From NCBI GenBank assembly GCA_026545225.1, contig CM048850.1, forward strand, positions 26,899,797-26,963,796: a stretch of 64,000 nucleotides of DNA, given 5' to 3'. A program made the translations under genes and the position numbers. This document shows positions 1 to 13,200 of the stretch, piece by piece. The stretch comes from Cornus controversa (lineage: Eukaryota > Streptophyta > Magnoliopsida > Cornales > Cornaceae). Position 1 is the first letter of the stretch, and each line of letters starts with the position of its first letter. The notes under the pieces are model-generated. The model was not told the origin of the DNA and did no database searches. It saw nothing but the letters and a program-made list of their open reading frames with translations.

Positions 1-3000
1 TTGCCCAGGCAGAAGATGTACTAAGGTCATCAGTGGTCAGAGGTATTTTCTTGATTTCTAGCTCGTGGGCTAAAGTGTTGGTAGATTCAGGTGCATCATA
101 TTCATTCATATCTGTTGTATTTGCTTGTGCCTTGGGATTGGAGGTGTCATCACTAGAGTCACCATTGTCCATTAATACGCCCATTTAGAGTAGAGTTACC
201 ATGGGTAGAGTGTGCCAGTCTTGCGAGATCAAGGTTATGGGACGTCAACTAGTGTTCGACTTTGTGGTACTAGATATAACCGCTTTCGATATCATTCTAG
301 GTATAGATTGGATGTCTACATTTAGAGCCACGATCAATTGTTTCTGTAGGAGAGTGACAGTGTTCACACCTAAGGGTGATTGCTTTTATTTTGTGGGAGA
401 GTAGGATGATTTCTACATTCCGTCATTACTTAGTTCTAGTGTTTAGGATGAGGTTGGATATTTCCTAACTCGTTTGTTAACCGAGGATGATGAGGTTGTG
501 ACTAGTGGAGGGTTTTCACCTGTGGTTTGTGAGTTTTAGATGTGTTTCTGAGAAACTTGACAGAGTTACCTTCGATGAGAGATGTAGTTTTTAGCATTGA
601 TCTTACTCCTGGTACCAGGCCTATCACTATGGCATCGGTAAAGTTGAAAGAGTTAAAAGATCAGTTGCTAAAATTATTAGATAAGGGATTTGTACGACCT
701 AATACATCATATTGGGGAGCTTCGGTCCTATTTGCTAAAAAGAAGGACGGATCTTTGCGGTTATGCATAGACTAATGAAATTTGAACCAAGCAACGGTTA
801 AGAACAAGTATCATTTGCCAAGGATTGTAGACTTGTTCGACCAACTAAAAGGTTCGACTTACTTTTTGAAGATCCACTTAAGGTTGGGATATTAATAACT
901 GAGGGTAAGGGATGAGGATATTTCGAAGATAGCTTTTCGAACTAGATATGGCCACTATGAGTTTTAATGATGCCATTTAGTTTAACGAACACACCGGTAG
1001 TGTTTATGAACTTAATGAACTGAGTCTTCAGTGAGTACTTGGATAGATTTGTGGTTGTGTTTGGGGATGACATTCTTGCGTATTCTTCTTTGATGGAAGA
1101 ACAAAAGATCCACTTGAGGACAGTATTATAGATTTTGAGAGAGCACCGTTTGTATGCTAAATACGAAAAGTGTGATTTTTGGCTAATGGAAGTGAAGTTC
1201 CTAGGACACGTGGTGTCGGAAGGAGTTTCAGTAGACCCTTTTAAGATTGAAACGATGATGGATTGGGAAAAGCCAAAGAACGTATTCGAGATACGTAGCT
1301 TCTTGGGATTGATAGGTTATTATCGGTGTTTCATAAAGGAATTTTCGAAGTTAGCGGCGCCGATGACTAAACTTACTCGTAAAGGAGTCAACTTTGTTTG
1401 GAATGATGCTTGTGAGCATTCTTTCATAGAATTGAAGAGTAGGTTGACAAGTGCTCCTATATTAATAATTCTCGAGCACGATTTGGGTTATGTCATCTAC
1501 TGTGACAGTTTACGGGATGGATTGGGATGTGTACTAATGCAAATTGAGAGGGTTGTTACATTGTGTTCCCGATAGTTGAAGACACATGAGTAGAATTACC
1601 CAACTCGTGATTTGGAGTTAACGGCGGTGATTTTTGCTTTGAAGATGTGGAGGCATTAGTTGTACGGGAAAAAGTTTGAAGTTTTCTCCAATTACAAAAG
1701 TTTGAAGTAACTTTTGACACAAAAAGACTTGAATATAAGGCAAAGGAGATGGGTGGAGTACTTGGAAGACTACAACTTTGATCTTCAGTATCACCTTAGA
1801 AAAGCTAATGTGGTTGTCAATGCCTTGAGTAAAAAATCACATGGCATCGTGGCTAGTATTGCTATCCTAGAGTGGAAGTTGATGGAAGACATCTTAGAAA
1901 TGGGATTGTACTTTAGTGAGGGTGGAGAACCGACGACTTTGTTCACACTTATTGCACAACCAACTCTAGTGAGAAGGGTGGTTGAGGAGCAAGAGAATGA
2001 CAATAAGATGAAGAGTATTCACACTCAAATTACGAGTGGCTAAGTGGTAGAAGATTGGATTATCCATTCAGATGGTAGTTTGAGGTTCAGAGGCAAAATG
2101 GTTGTACCATTGGTTTGTAGAGATGAGATTTTGAGAGAGTTTCATAGCTCTAGACTTGAAGTGCATCCCGGTGGTACTAAAATGTACCACAACCTTCATA
2201 GACAATATTAGTGGAAGGGCATGAAAAAGGATGTCGCATAGTTTGTGGCGAGGTACCTCACTTGTCAACAAGTGAATGCTAAGCATCCGAGACCGGTAGG
2301 TTTACTATAGCCAATACTGGTGGCTATGTGGAAGTGGTAACACGTCAATATGGACTTTGTGATGGGGTTGCCTAAGACAAGGAAGAGTTACGATGCAATT
2401 TGGGTCATTGTGGACAGATTGAACAAGGTGGCTCATTTCTTTCCGATTCAAGTGACAGGTGACATGGATACTCTTAGTCGTCAAGATGTTGATCAGATTC
2501 TGAGACTGCATAGAGTGCCCGTTTCCATTAAATCCGACAGAGATCTAAGGTTTACGTCATGATTCTGGCAGAGTTTTCAGGCTGCACTTGATACAGACCT
2601 CCGTTTCTGTACAGCTTTCCATCCTCAAATAAATGGTTAGTTAGAGCGTACTATACAAATTTTGGAGGATATGCTTAGGGCATGTGCACTTGATTTTTGT
2701 GGTAGTTGAGAGGATCACTTTCCATTGGTGGAGTTTGCATACAACAACAACTATCAAACTAGTGTCGAGTTGGCTCCACTTGAGGCTTTGTACGTTAGAC
2801 CTTGTAGGTCACCGGTTTGTTGGACAGAGGTCGGGGAGACAGTAGCGTTGGGGCCGGATATAGTTCGAAAGACTATAAAAAAGATAAAGATTATAAGGTA
2901 GCGGTTGCTTATGGCTTAGAGTCATCAGAAAAGCTATGCTGACAAAAGGTGGAGGCCTTTGGCATTTGAGGTGGGGGACCATGTCTTTCTAAAGGTCTTG

Positions 3001-3437
3001 CCACCATGAAGTTTGATGAGATTTGGGCGTAGCAGAAAACTAGTGTCGTGGTTATCAGTTCATTTGAGATATTGGATCAAGTAGAGGAGGTTGCATAACA
3101 CTTGGCATTGCTACCGTAAATGTCAACTGTGCACAATACTTTCCACGTTTTGATGTTAAGAAAGTATGAGTCGGATTTGTCATATGTGCTTGATTGGACA
3201 GATCTTAAGGTGAAGGAAAATATGTCTTATGAGGAGAGACCGGTCTAGGTTTTGGATGCTAGAGAGCAAGTGCTTCGAGACAAAACCATTCCTTTGGTTA
3301 AAGTTCTTTGGAGGCATCACAGAGTCAAGGAGGCTCGTGGGAGCGGGAACAAGAAGTCCGCTCAAAGTATCCTGAGTTGTTTACTGCTTGATGTATGTTT
3401 CTAATTTCGAGGACGAAATTCCTTAAAGGTGAGGAGG
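1..3437 (+). pseudogene. Degenerate Ty3/gypsy (Tekay/Del-type chromovirus) pol, 5'-truncated by the window
   Basis: Remnant of a retrotransposon polyprotein, read as broken pieces in order. A protease fragment lies near 85-400 (DSGASYSF active-site region, then the FDIILGIDWM motif). Reverse transcriptase follows at about 540-1130 ([13 protein letters not shown] start; the YxDD box near 1060 reads FGDD). RNase H is at about 1135-1850 and integrase at about 2040-3000 (MDFVMGLP core). A chromodomain-like tail at about 3180-3370 carries PLVKVLWRHH, typical of Tekay/Del elements. At least ten in-frame stops or frameshifts, such as the stop after LRLCID near 774, show it is dead. Gag and the 5' LTR lie outside the window. 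Family assignment rests on remembered motifs and domain order. Confidence 0.9.
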
Positions 3438-3780
3438 TTATAAAGGCCATGACCAATTTTGGTCAATTTATATTTAATGTATCATAATTGCCATAAATGT
3501 ATTTTGAATGATTTTAAGCATGGTATAAGCATGGGAAACATGTTTAAGAAGTGGAATAGAGGTTTTGAAAACTTTTGGATATATTTGGAGAAGTTTAATT
3601 TTTTGGTCAAACTGGGGACCTGGGATGCGATCTGCGTAGGCCCGGGAATCCAAAAAATAATTATTTTTGATTTTAGATCAAGTGATTTCAAGGTCGTAGG
3701 AGCTTTCGAAATTAAAAACGGAGGTCGGGAATGTACGTTAAGTGGCTAGGGGCGTTTTACTCATTTTTTGTCCTAGATAT

Positions 3781-3788
3781 TATAAATA
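3781..3788 (+). promoter_or_regulatory. TATA box of the Tekay-type LTR
   Basis: TATAAATA within the LTR, followed by a pyrimidine-rich stretch that would be the start of R. Position and sequence fit a retroelement promoter; activity is inferred only. Confidence 0.5.
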
Positions 3789-4860
3789 TCTAGGGCTAGG
3801 AGATCTCAGCCATTTCTCACACCACTTTCCCTCTCTAATTTCTCCCAACTTCATCCTTCCATATTCTCTCTACATTTCAAAGTGTTTCGGCTTCGATTCG
3901 GGATTCGCCGAAGAAGGAAAGTGTATAGAGCTCGTCAAGGGCTCCAGTTTGAACTAAACAATCTTGGATTTTGGCACGGTAGACCTCGATGAGATTCTTG
4001 TAAATTTCTTGGAAGCCTTCCAAATTCAAGGTAGGGATTCTCATTCTCTCTTACTTGTCGATTCTAGGGTTTCGAGTGGAACGATGAGGAGTGGGTTGAG
4101 TTTTTCATAGACGAGAGTAGTGAGAGGGGTGGGATTAGATATTTTCTCCTTCCCTTGTGTTCTTCCTATACAAAATTGATATACCTTGTGATATGTATAG
4201 CATGAGGGGTTACTATGTGAAATGTGTGAAGTTGAGAGCATGAACACATGTATGCTAATTTTTGTGTACATATGTGATTATGTGCAATAATGAACATGTA
4301 TGTGATTATGTGTTGGTAATGTAGTGTGAAATGCATGCTAATTACATGTAGTAAGTGTGTGCATTTGATGAAGCATGCACAATATATGCTAAATTGGAGA
4401 TTTGTAGGCATATGTAACTTATGTGCAAGATTTGACATATATGTGATTATATGTGTGTTATGTAGAGAGGAATGCATGTTATGTACCTTTTGAACTAGCT
4501 TGTGCATTTGAGAAGCATGAAAATGACATACTAGACATATTGTATTTGAAATACATATATGGGGTATTGTGAGGGAATAAAAAAATGGATTGTGGAAGGA
4601 ATGTCGGAGTTGTCCAACCATGTTATGTAAATGGCATTATTGTCCTATGAGGTATGACCATCGGAGTGGTCCCATCATACCAAGGCTAAGGCATAAAAGT
4701 CAGATAATGTTCATGTTCGATGAGCGTTAGAGTTGTCCAATCACCTTGAGGCAAACCAACATATTACCCATGAAGTATGACATTGTTGAAGTTGTCCACG
4801 TCACATGAATGTATCGGAGGTGTCCAAGGTCACATGATTCATCGAAGCAGTCCAAATCAT

Positions 4861-5020
4861 GTTGAGATATTGGATTAGGTCCAAGAGAGAGAGAAGTTAT
4901 ATCTTATGTTTATGTGATCAAATATTTAGCATAATATATTGTTGAGATATTGGATTAGGTCCAAGAGAGAGAGAAGTTATATCTTATGTTTATGTGATCA
5001 AATATTGAGCATAATATATT
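4861..5020 (+). repeat. 80-bp tandem duplication inside the LTR
   Basis: Two adjacent 80-bp copies (4861-4940 and 4941-5020) starting GTTGAGATATTGGATTAGG. They differ at about one position (aatatttagc against aatattgagc), so the duplication is much younger than the decayed coding region. Confidence 0.95.
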
Positions 5021-5913
5021 TTTTAATGCATTTTCCTTAACATGCATTGTTTGAATGAACATGTGAGTGTTGAAGATGACATGTAGTGTAATGGCATACA
5101 TTCATGTAGGTCGGTGTTGAGTTGACACCTTGGTGGGTTGGGGTATTCCTACTGAGTCGTTGAATTGCTCATCTATTTTTTCCAAAACTATTTACAGATA
5201 AAGCGCCCATGACGGACGGGACTTGAATGGCTCAAGTGGAGTTTTGTAGCATTTTTGCTTTATATTTTGGATATTATAAATTTGGTTACCCATGCGAGCT
5301 TAAGGACGATTCATGTCAAATTTCAGATGAAACGGACTTACGGATTATGAGATAATCGAATTTTGAAAACTGGTTGAGAGTTAATTAAACATGGGTTCAA
5401 GTATATATATATGTATATTAGAATGTGGATGATTGTATGATGTTGTTCGTGATTTGAATCCGACTTAGAATGATGCATAATAATGTTTTTATCATTTATA
5501 CATGTTATGGAGAATTTTGATAATTTTTAGGCTTTTTAGAGTGATTTTAGAGCTTAAAAGTTAAAAATTTGGACCATAAGACAGCAAGTTACAGTACTGT
5601 TTACGACACATGTATGATGCATTGTAATTGCGATGGATTATAATTACTATTCACATCATGCTCCAAAATTAGTCCAAATTTCAATTGGACATCATTTCTT
5701 CGCTTTAAATTAGAATTGAGTGTGATTTTTTTTTTTTAAGTTGAGTATTTTTGGATTCTCTTTCCAATGGACTAACTATCATTTTGAAATTCCAAACACA
5801 CATAAAGTTAAGTTCTGTAATTGAGTGGTTTATGAGTGTGAACCAGTTGAACTTTCAACATTCACTCCCATTTCCTTCGCTCTTAACCGAGAGATGGAAA
5901 TTAGGGCATGACA

Positions 5914-6413
5914 ATGTTTGTGTTGGGGGTGGGGCGGTGGTGAAGAGATAGGTGGTTCTAGTGATGGTGGATGAGAGAAAGATGGAGTATAAGATGATAT
6001 AGAATTAAGTCACAAATGTGTAATTATTATAGAAATCTTTTGATTAATTTTTATAATATATTAATAAATTAACAACATAATTAAATAAATATATTAAATA
6101 CATTTTATATAGGGTAAGTATTATAATATATATGTTTTTATTACATATATTTTATATAATCATATTAAGTATTAAATTAAAATATTTAGTATTATTAATT
6201 TAATACTTATTATTAGTTATTTTTATAGGAATTTTAATTATATTATAAATAGTTATTTGGAATCAAATGGAAAATAGGTAAGGATTTTTTTCCCCAAAAT
6301 ATTATGGTTTACTTGGTCATTGCATATGATTAATAAGGCCAGTTTTGTCATTTTGCATCACTTAAGGGTATTTATGGTATTTTGACTTATTTGTTTAGCA
6401 AACTTTTAGTTTA
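5914..6413. other. AT-rich intergenic sequence without a recognisable gene
   Basis: Flank of the Tekay LTR. From about 6000 it is strongly AT-rich (runs such as ttaattaaat). No supported ORF, RNA gene or repeat boundary was seen. Confidence 0.6.
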
Positions 6414-6421
6414 GTTAATGG

Positions 6422-7043
6422 TAAGGCTGCAACTTGGGCGGCTTAGAGGTAGAATTCGGGTTCAACCCTACACGTGAAATGTTCAACCTTAATCCTACTT
6501 CCAACTCTAACTAGTCAATCCTAATCCAACCCATCTTAAAATTTTTAAACTCGAGTTGAGATTTCGGGTTAGAAAGTCGAGTTAATTCGGGTTATCTATA
6601 TCACCAATCTTCATGTTGAAAATTTAAAGTGATCTTTAATAAGTTTCACATTAAATTACTCCTAAACAAACAAAAAATTAAGAACTTAATGCAAATTTCT
6701 AAAAAATTACTAACAAATTTTAGGAAATTAATATTCCAAAGTGTTAACATACAATAAATTAAGATTTAAATAATGGAAGTTGAAAAGAAAAAGGTTATCA
6801 TAATTTGAATATTATATATAATATATTTAAAATAAAAAGTATGCATGAAAATAATATTACAATTCAGGTTCGGGTTGGGCTCAGGTTGTTAACATCTCAA
6901 CCCAAGCCTAACCCTAATTAAGTTCAGGTTGAGGTTTTTCAATCTAAGTTCAACCCTAATTGTAAAAATAGTTGTCCAAGCCCATAAAAAATCGAGCTGG
7001 GCTTAGGTTGGGTTTGGGTTGTCCAACCCAAATTGCACCCCTA
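6422..7043. mobile_element. hAT-type MITE, 622 bp, TSD GTTAATGG
   Basis: Flanked by an exact 8-bp target duplication GTTAATGG (6414-6421 and 7044-7051). Ends are imperfect inverted repeats: left TAAGGCTGCAACTTGGG, right (reverse complement) TAGGGGTGCAATTTGGG. The body is rich in gggtt/aaccc motifs and has no ORF. An 8-bp TSD with these ends is characteristic of hAT elements. A truncated relative lies at about 53990-54325. Confidence 0.85.
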
Positions 7044-7209
7044 GTTAATGGTCAACTAAAGACAGGGGTGGTCAGATTAAAGTCAAATAAACGTAAGTGG
7101 AGGTTGACCAAATTTTTTTCACTAATTTAATCTGAGAGTAATTAAGGTAAACCTCAGAGGAGGTCAGGGTAATTTATCCTAAATAAAAATACAAAACTCA
7201 TAATTTTAA

Positions 7210-10112
7210 AGGTTAAATTCACTGACCGCCCCCGAGGTTTGGTCAAATTACACTTGAATAGATCATTTGGTCTTTATTTCTTTCACCTCTCTTAAATCAA
7301 TTTTTTCGGTAATGGGAATAAATTTTAAGCATGAAAAAATAATTTTGCCCTTACATTATAATATCACATTATATTTCAAATAGGATAAAATATATTGACC
7401 TCCCCTAAGGTTTGCCGTAATTGCACTAACCTCCCATGAGATTTGCCATAATTGCACTAACTTCCCCTATAATGATTTGAAATACTATTTTAAGATGATT
7501 TTACTATTATAAACCCAAATAATTTAATAATAAAAAAATAATAAATAAAAATCTAATTTCTAAAATGATATGTACGCTTTCACGCACATGACACCATCAG
7601 TTTGGTCATTTTCGTCAACCTGCACTCGTGACTCATGAGAAAACTCAATAACTGGGTCCACAGATTCGATCATATGTATGTGTTTGTATATATATTATCA
7701 TGATCGAAAATCTTTCAAAAGAATTTGTGTGATAGAATTTTTGGCGATTGATCAGATATATCAGGAGTAAGATCGAAGATCAATGGTGATCATGAGTGGT
7801 GACGGTGGTGGTGTAGCAGGAATACAAAAGAAGATTGAACGGAGAAAGAAAGTATAATGTGGACAACAATGTCATTTTAAAAATTATATTTTTTTTAGGT
7901 AAGGTCAGTGCAATTACAGCAAACGTCAGGGGAGATTATTGTGTTTTATCTTATTTGAAATATAATGTGATATTATTTCCAAGGACAAAATTGTCTTTTC
8001 ACTTTTAAAATTTATTCCGGCCATCAAAAAAATAGATTTAGGAGAGATGAAAAAAATAAAGGTCACCTCAATGAATTATCAACTTCAGCATTAAAATCTT
8101 CTTTTAAAACCTTTATTTTTTTAATCTTTCGTGGGAATGATTGAATTCAATCAAAATAAAATATCATCTAAGACAACACAACATTAAATCAAAAATGATT
8201 ATAAACATTTACACACAACCATAAATGCACATCTATGCAATTGTCACTTATTAGACAAATGATACAAAATAATCCTCAAAATTATACAACTATATACATG
8301 AAAGAACAATATCCAAATATGACTCAATCAACAATAATACTTTGCTAGGGCTTCATCAAACTCCTGGGAAAATGTTAAGCTCCTCGTGGTAGTGGTTGAA
8401 GCATCCCTTCTCCTTCTGTCCGACGCACTGCATCCATCTCCTCCAGTTTGTCTCTCGGCTCTGCTGTGTATCTATCTGTTTATTTTTTTGTATCTCTATC
8501 TATACGAATTGAATCCCTCCTATAGGCCAAATCCTCGCCCACTTCTATTCTTTCAATTTCTTTATCTTTATCCTTATCTTATCCTCAATTCACCTTCTCT
8601 TTTTGCTTTTTTTTCATTCTTCCACTCCCACCAACTTTCGGTTGATGGTATGTGTGTGTATATATATTATATATATATATAAAATGAAATGGTGGGGCTA
8701 GTATGTTTGTGGGCTGAAGTGTGGGCTGGTTTCGGTTGTAGAGCTTTGCAGTGTGTTGAATGATTGATGGTGAGGAAGATGATGGTGGAGCATGGTGATG
8801 GTAGAGTGTGGGCTTACGGGAATGAAAGTGAGTTTCCTTGGTTTGCTGATGATTGATGGTGCACTGTTGTGATGTGTATGTAAATAAAATATACATACAT
8901 AACTATAAAAATAAAAACATATAATACGAAATAAAAACATATATGCATACCTTTGGATGAGCTTGCTGCGACATTATTGAAGTACTAAATAATTTGAATG
9001 GATTGAATTTGCAAAAAAGATTCTGAAAATAAAATAATAATAATAATAATATAAAAATACTAATATAAACACGATTAAATAATTAACATATGCAACTAAA
9101 GAGACTAAAATGTGCAGTATTGAGCGCTTATCAACGATGATGGTGTAATAGGTATACAAAAGAAGATTAAACAGAGAGAGAAAGTATAATGTGGACAAAA
9201 ATATCATTTTAAAAATTAATATTTGTTTTAGGAGAGGTCAGTGCAATTACAACAAATCTCAGAAGAGATTATTGTATTTTATCTTATTTGAAATATAATG
9301 TGATATTATTTGCAAGGGACAGAATGTCTTTTCATTTTTTAAATTTATTTTGGTTATCGAAAAAATAAATTTAAAAATAGGTGAAAAAAATAAAGGTCAA
9401 ATCGTCTTTTCTAGTGAAATTTGACCAAATCTAAACCTAAGGGTGACAGAATTAGACACGACGTGAATTAAGCGAGTTTGGGTTTGAGGTTAGTCGACAC
9501 GATTCATAAATAGGTCGAACACAACACTAAAAAATTGGATTGGGTTTGGGTTTAAGCTGTTTAACCCGTGACACGATTACGATATGAGTTATTCATATAT
9601 TATGGTTTTATACAAACTTATATATGCATAGTTATATATATTGCAATTATTTGTAATCTATTTATTTGTTTACAAGACTGATGTAACCATAAAATGCAAG
9701 AATGAAATTGTTATAGTATCTTTTCAGTTGTTGAATTATCTTAGTATGTTTTTGAATTTATATATAGATACAAAATTTATAATATAGTTTTATTTTAGAA
9801 TTTATGTATTAATGTTTACTTTATTTTTTATATGATCTTCAAATAAATTTTTAGGAGTGGAGAAATTTATATGATATAAATTAAACGGATTAAAAAAGTT
9901 ATTAAATAAGTCGTCCTCATTATACACGACATGTTTATTAAACAAATTACACGGGTCGACACGGATAATATGTTTAATAAATGGATTGAATTAGTGTTGA
10001 GGGACTCTAACATAATTATTAAATGACTCATGTTAAAGTTGAGTTGTGTAGTATACACGAGATGACAAATTGCCACCCCTACCTAAGCATCAAGAGTAAG
10101 TAAATTTAACCC
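7210..10112. mobile_element. Long-TIR Mutator-like non-autonomous element with a nested insertion, TSD TAATTTTAA
   Basis: A 9-bp direct repeat TAATTTTAA occurs at 7201-7209 and 10113-10121. The ends start GGTTAAATTCACTG on the left and end CAGT-degenerate AAATTTAACC on the right. About 200-230 bp of the left end (7211-7470) is the reverse complement of 9200-9430, continued after the nested insert at 10081-10112. A 9-bp TSD with long TIRs fits Mutator-like MITEs. A second copy of the right-arm sequence at about 7870-8070 shows an internal duplication. No transposase was found. Class assignment is inferred. Confidence 0.75.
9440..10080. mobile_element. Nested non-autonomous element of the 'gacacg' family, copy 1
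   Basis: Inserted in the right TIR of the Mutator-like element. It starts AGGGTGACAG and ends TTGCCACCCCT (inverted-repeat ends) and is flanked by ACCTA on both sides (9435-9439 and 10081-10085). Removing it restores the TIR match to the left end at 7211. The body contains repeated gacacg/cgtgtc words and shares long stretches with 32123-32859. No ORF of note. Superfamily uncertain. Confidence 0.75.
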
Positions 10113-10248
10113 TAATTTTAATCCACCTGTCAATATTTGTTCACCCAGAAGACCACCAGTGACCCAAACCTAAAACGTCAGGGTTTAGAAAAGCCAGAGC
10201 CGAAATAGTCCTTAGGGTTCTAGAGAAAGCTGCAATTCCACCTCAGTA

Positions 10249-13200
10249 ATGGCGTTCTGGGGTAAGTTAGTTTTTTCAATAGAAGTTCATATTTACTTTT
10301 TCTTTTCACACGATTCTCAGCTACCAAACATACAGTTACATATGTGATTTCATATATATATATATATATATATATCCTTGTGATTTTCTATCAGGAATAG
10401 AAGTAAAACCGGGCAAACCGTACATTTATATGCACTTTGGGGAAAGAGGAAGGCTTCGCATATCTCAGGTTTGTTTACACAGCCCAAAACAATTCATATA
10501 TATGTGTGTCTGTATGTATAGATATATATTGTTTTAGGGTGACAGTTTTCTAGAATTTGATGCCTTTGTTTTACTCCAATATTTTTTGACTTCAAAGTTA
10601 GAATAATATAGGTTATTAAAAATTTGATCTTTGGATTTGCTACTTCCTTTATGAAGGGTTGGCTTAGATAAAGCAGAATGGCCACACTTGATTCATATAA
10701 CGGATCCCCAATTGCGTCCCAAAGTTTTGTTGAGTGGAGTTGAGTGATTTGAAACTGTATTTTTTAGTTGTCTGTCTAAATATTGAGTGTTTAATATTGT
10801 TCAAGATTTCTGAAAAAATTGATTTCTATGCATGTTTGAGGGTATTTTGGAACTTCTAAATTTTCCAGATTATCATTTGTGGTCCCAGAAATTGGTTTTA
10901 GTTGTTTTTCTTGATAATTTACATTTCAATAATGATTCAGCTGTTAAGAACTTCTTTATTGAAGTTACTAGAATTTTCATTATGGAAGTAGTTAATCAGG
11001 GTCTATTCATTTCTTTTATGTGTGATATGATCATTTATGGTCAGATATTATGTTTATATGGCCACTACTCCTGGAAATTAGAAATTTGATGATATTCACA
11101 TGTTTAAGATTTTATTTTTTATTTAATTGGGGATTTAGATCATTTGACTTTATTGGTATTGGGTTTTGAATTTATGTTTAGGAGTTTTGGAATTTATTCA
11201 CTTTTGCTATATCTATTCAGAATTTTTTAAATTGGACCTGGGTTAGTATGCTTGATGTTCCTTACCTTGTATACAGGCAATACTAGGCGTTGGCACTCGT
11301 TCGTCATCGGAGAGGAGCATAGTTGAATGTCATGTAGAAAATAAGGACCCAGTATACATATGTTCGTTGGAGCCAGAAAGAACTGAGACATGCCCATTGA
11401 ATCTTGAGTTTGATGAGTATAATTTAGTAATGTTCAAAGCTATTGGCCCTTGCAGCGTTCATCTATCTGGTTTCTTTTTCGGTGAAAGTAAAAATACTTT
11501 TACAATAATCTCTGAAGAGTATCCTTCTTCTTTTTCTAATTTTTTTGCTTTTGCAAGTATATATATGTTTTTGGTTAAACTGATTTATCACTCTTACATT
11601 GATCTTTATAAATTTACTCAGACTTCTTTATATCTGAAATGGTGGTTTTAAGCTTTACAAAATGTCCATGTAATTCTATGTTCGAAATCTGTTTTATGCT
11701 ATATTATATGTCCTTAACTATGATGTGAAGTGAGACTGATAGCAATGGATCGAATGGCTATGATACTGAAGATAAGCACGGGGATGGCGTAATTGATGAT
11801 GATCTAGACATATTCCGTTCCTCACCTGTAGCCGGTGATGGAGGTATAGTTCTTCAAATTTCTATGCATTTTCACATGATTTCAACCAGCATACAAATAT
11901 AGGCTTTTGTCCCGTAGCTTATCCAATTTTCATTCTTCTAATGAGATATTATTGGAGGTATAGTTCTTCAAATTTCTCTGCATTTTCACTTGATTTCAAC
12001 CAGCATACAAATATAGGCTTTGTCCCATAGCTTATCCAATTTTCATTCTTCTAATGAGATATTATGTGGGATGGTACCAAGTTGAATTTATTATTTACAT
12101 GGTATTGCAAACTGTGGTTTTATCACTATTATTTGTACTCTTGGTTTGAGTTCCTAGAGTAGTTACAACTTGTGAGAGAAATCTGGATTAGGTATCAGCA
12201 AAAATCAAGTTAGTTGAAGATTTTGGGTTGAGTAGTCAACTGACTTCACTAGAGTTCGAACATTTATTTGGAAAATTATGGAAGAGCTTTGCAATTATAT
12301 CTCCTTTTATTATCTTATCATCATATTTTTAAAGAAAGTGTGAATATTATCTTTACTATTGTTTTTACTACTACAATTTATTAAAATTGACTTTAAAAAG
12401 TTAAACATAGTAGGTGAAATAACATGTAATAGAAAAGGTTGGAGATAGAATTTATGTGGCTAGCCCCATTCATATGGGATTAAGGCAAGGATGATGAAAA
12501 TGTGTCGTGTCTTGACATGGGTATCATGTTATATGAGTCGACACAAACACAACACGATTATTTTGTGTCAAGGAATCTTGACACGAACACGACATGATCA
12601 TCAAATAGGTAAATAGAACATGACCCACTTAACTTATTTAATAAATGGGTCAAGATTTGACACGACAAGACACGTTTAATTAAAATTTTAGTTAAACAGG
12701 TCATTTCTAACACGAACCCGACACGGTTAGTTAAGCGGGTCTAATTGGTCATAAACAGGTTAGCGGGTCAAACATGAATGTTTAATTAGCATGTCAATTC
12801 TGGTCAACGCGATTATGACCTAAACACGATTAAGCCAGACAACGGACCAACAAGCAAAATAAAACCAACCCAAATCTACTTATTCTGTGTCGCGTTAGTG
12901 TGTCATGTCAAATATTGCCACCCCTACTAATATTGAGTGTATTATTATTATTGCTATTAAGTCTATTATTTACTTATCCCAAAAAAAAATTAAGTCTGTT
13001 ATTATTATTCAAAAAAATCTGAAAAAATAGCCAAAAAGTTTCTACCGATACCATATTTTTTTAATATAAGAGTGGAAGCTGAGAAAATTTTGAAAATTGC
13101 TTTGAGTGAAATTGGGGCGGTTTATATTAAAGTACCATTATTCTCTTTTATAATAATCATAAAATTGAATTTTTACACTATAAGCATCATGTTTACTAAA

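Larger units (their letters stand above)
3438..5913 (+). mobile_element. 3' LTR of the Tekay-type element (about 2.48 kb)
   Basis: It follows a purine-rich tract (ggtgaggagg, 3428-3437) just downstream of pol. The start TTATAAAGGCC aligns with the start TGTAGAGACCGG of the independent solo LTR at 36100-38705 (opposite strand), so the usual TG has mutated to TT. The end GGGCATGACA matches that copy's GGACGTGACA. A TATA box (TATAAATA, 3781-3788) sits where the U3/R boundary would be. It holds six degenerate 20-bp motifs at 4600-4870 and an exact-looking 80-bp tandem duplication at 4861-5020. The 5' LTR is outside the window, so age and TSD cannot be judged. Confidence 0.85.

Noticed and set aside
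8386-8940. Overlapping ORFs of 80-103 aa on both strands
   Set aside because: Low-complexity pyrimidine-rich sequence inside the long-TIR element; no domain, no splice context, both strands open equally.
11461-11490. Exon 3 donor at 11488 (gaaa|gtaaaa) in the FKBP gene
   Set aside because: Joining it to any nearby acceptor breaks the frame or gives a stop; the donor at 11519 gives a continuous protein and whole-gene codon count.
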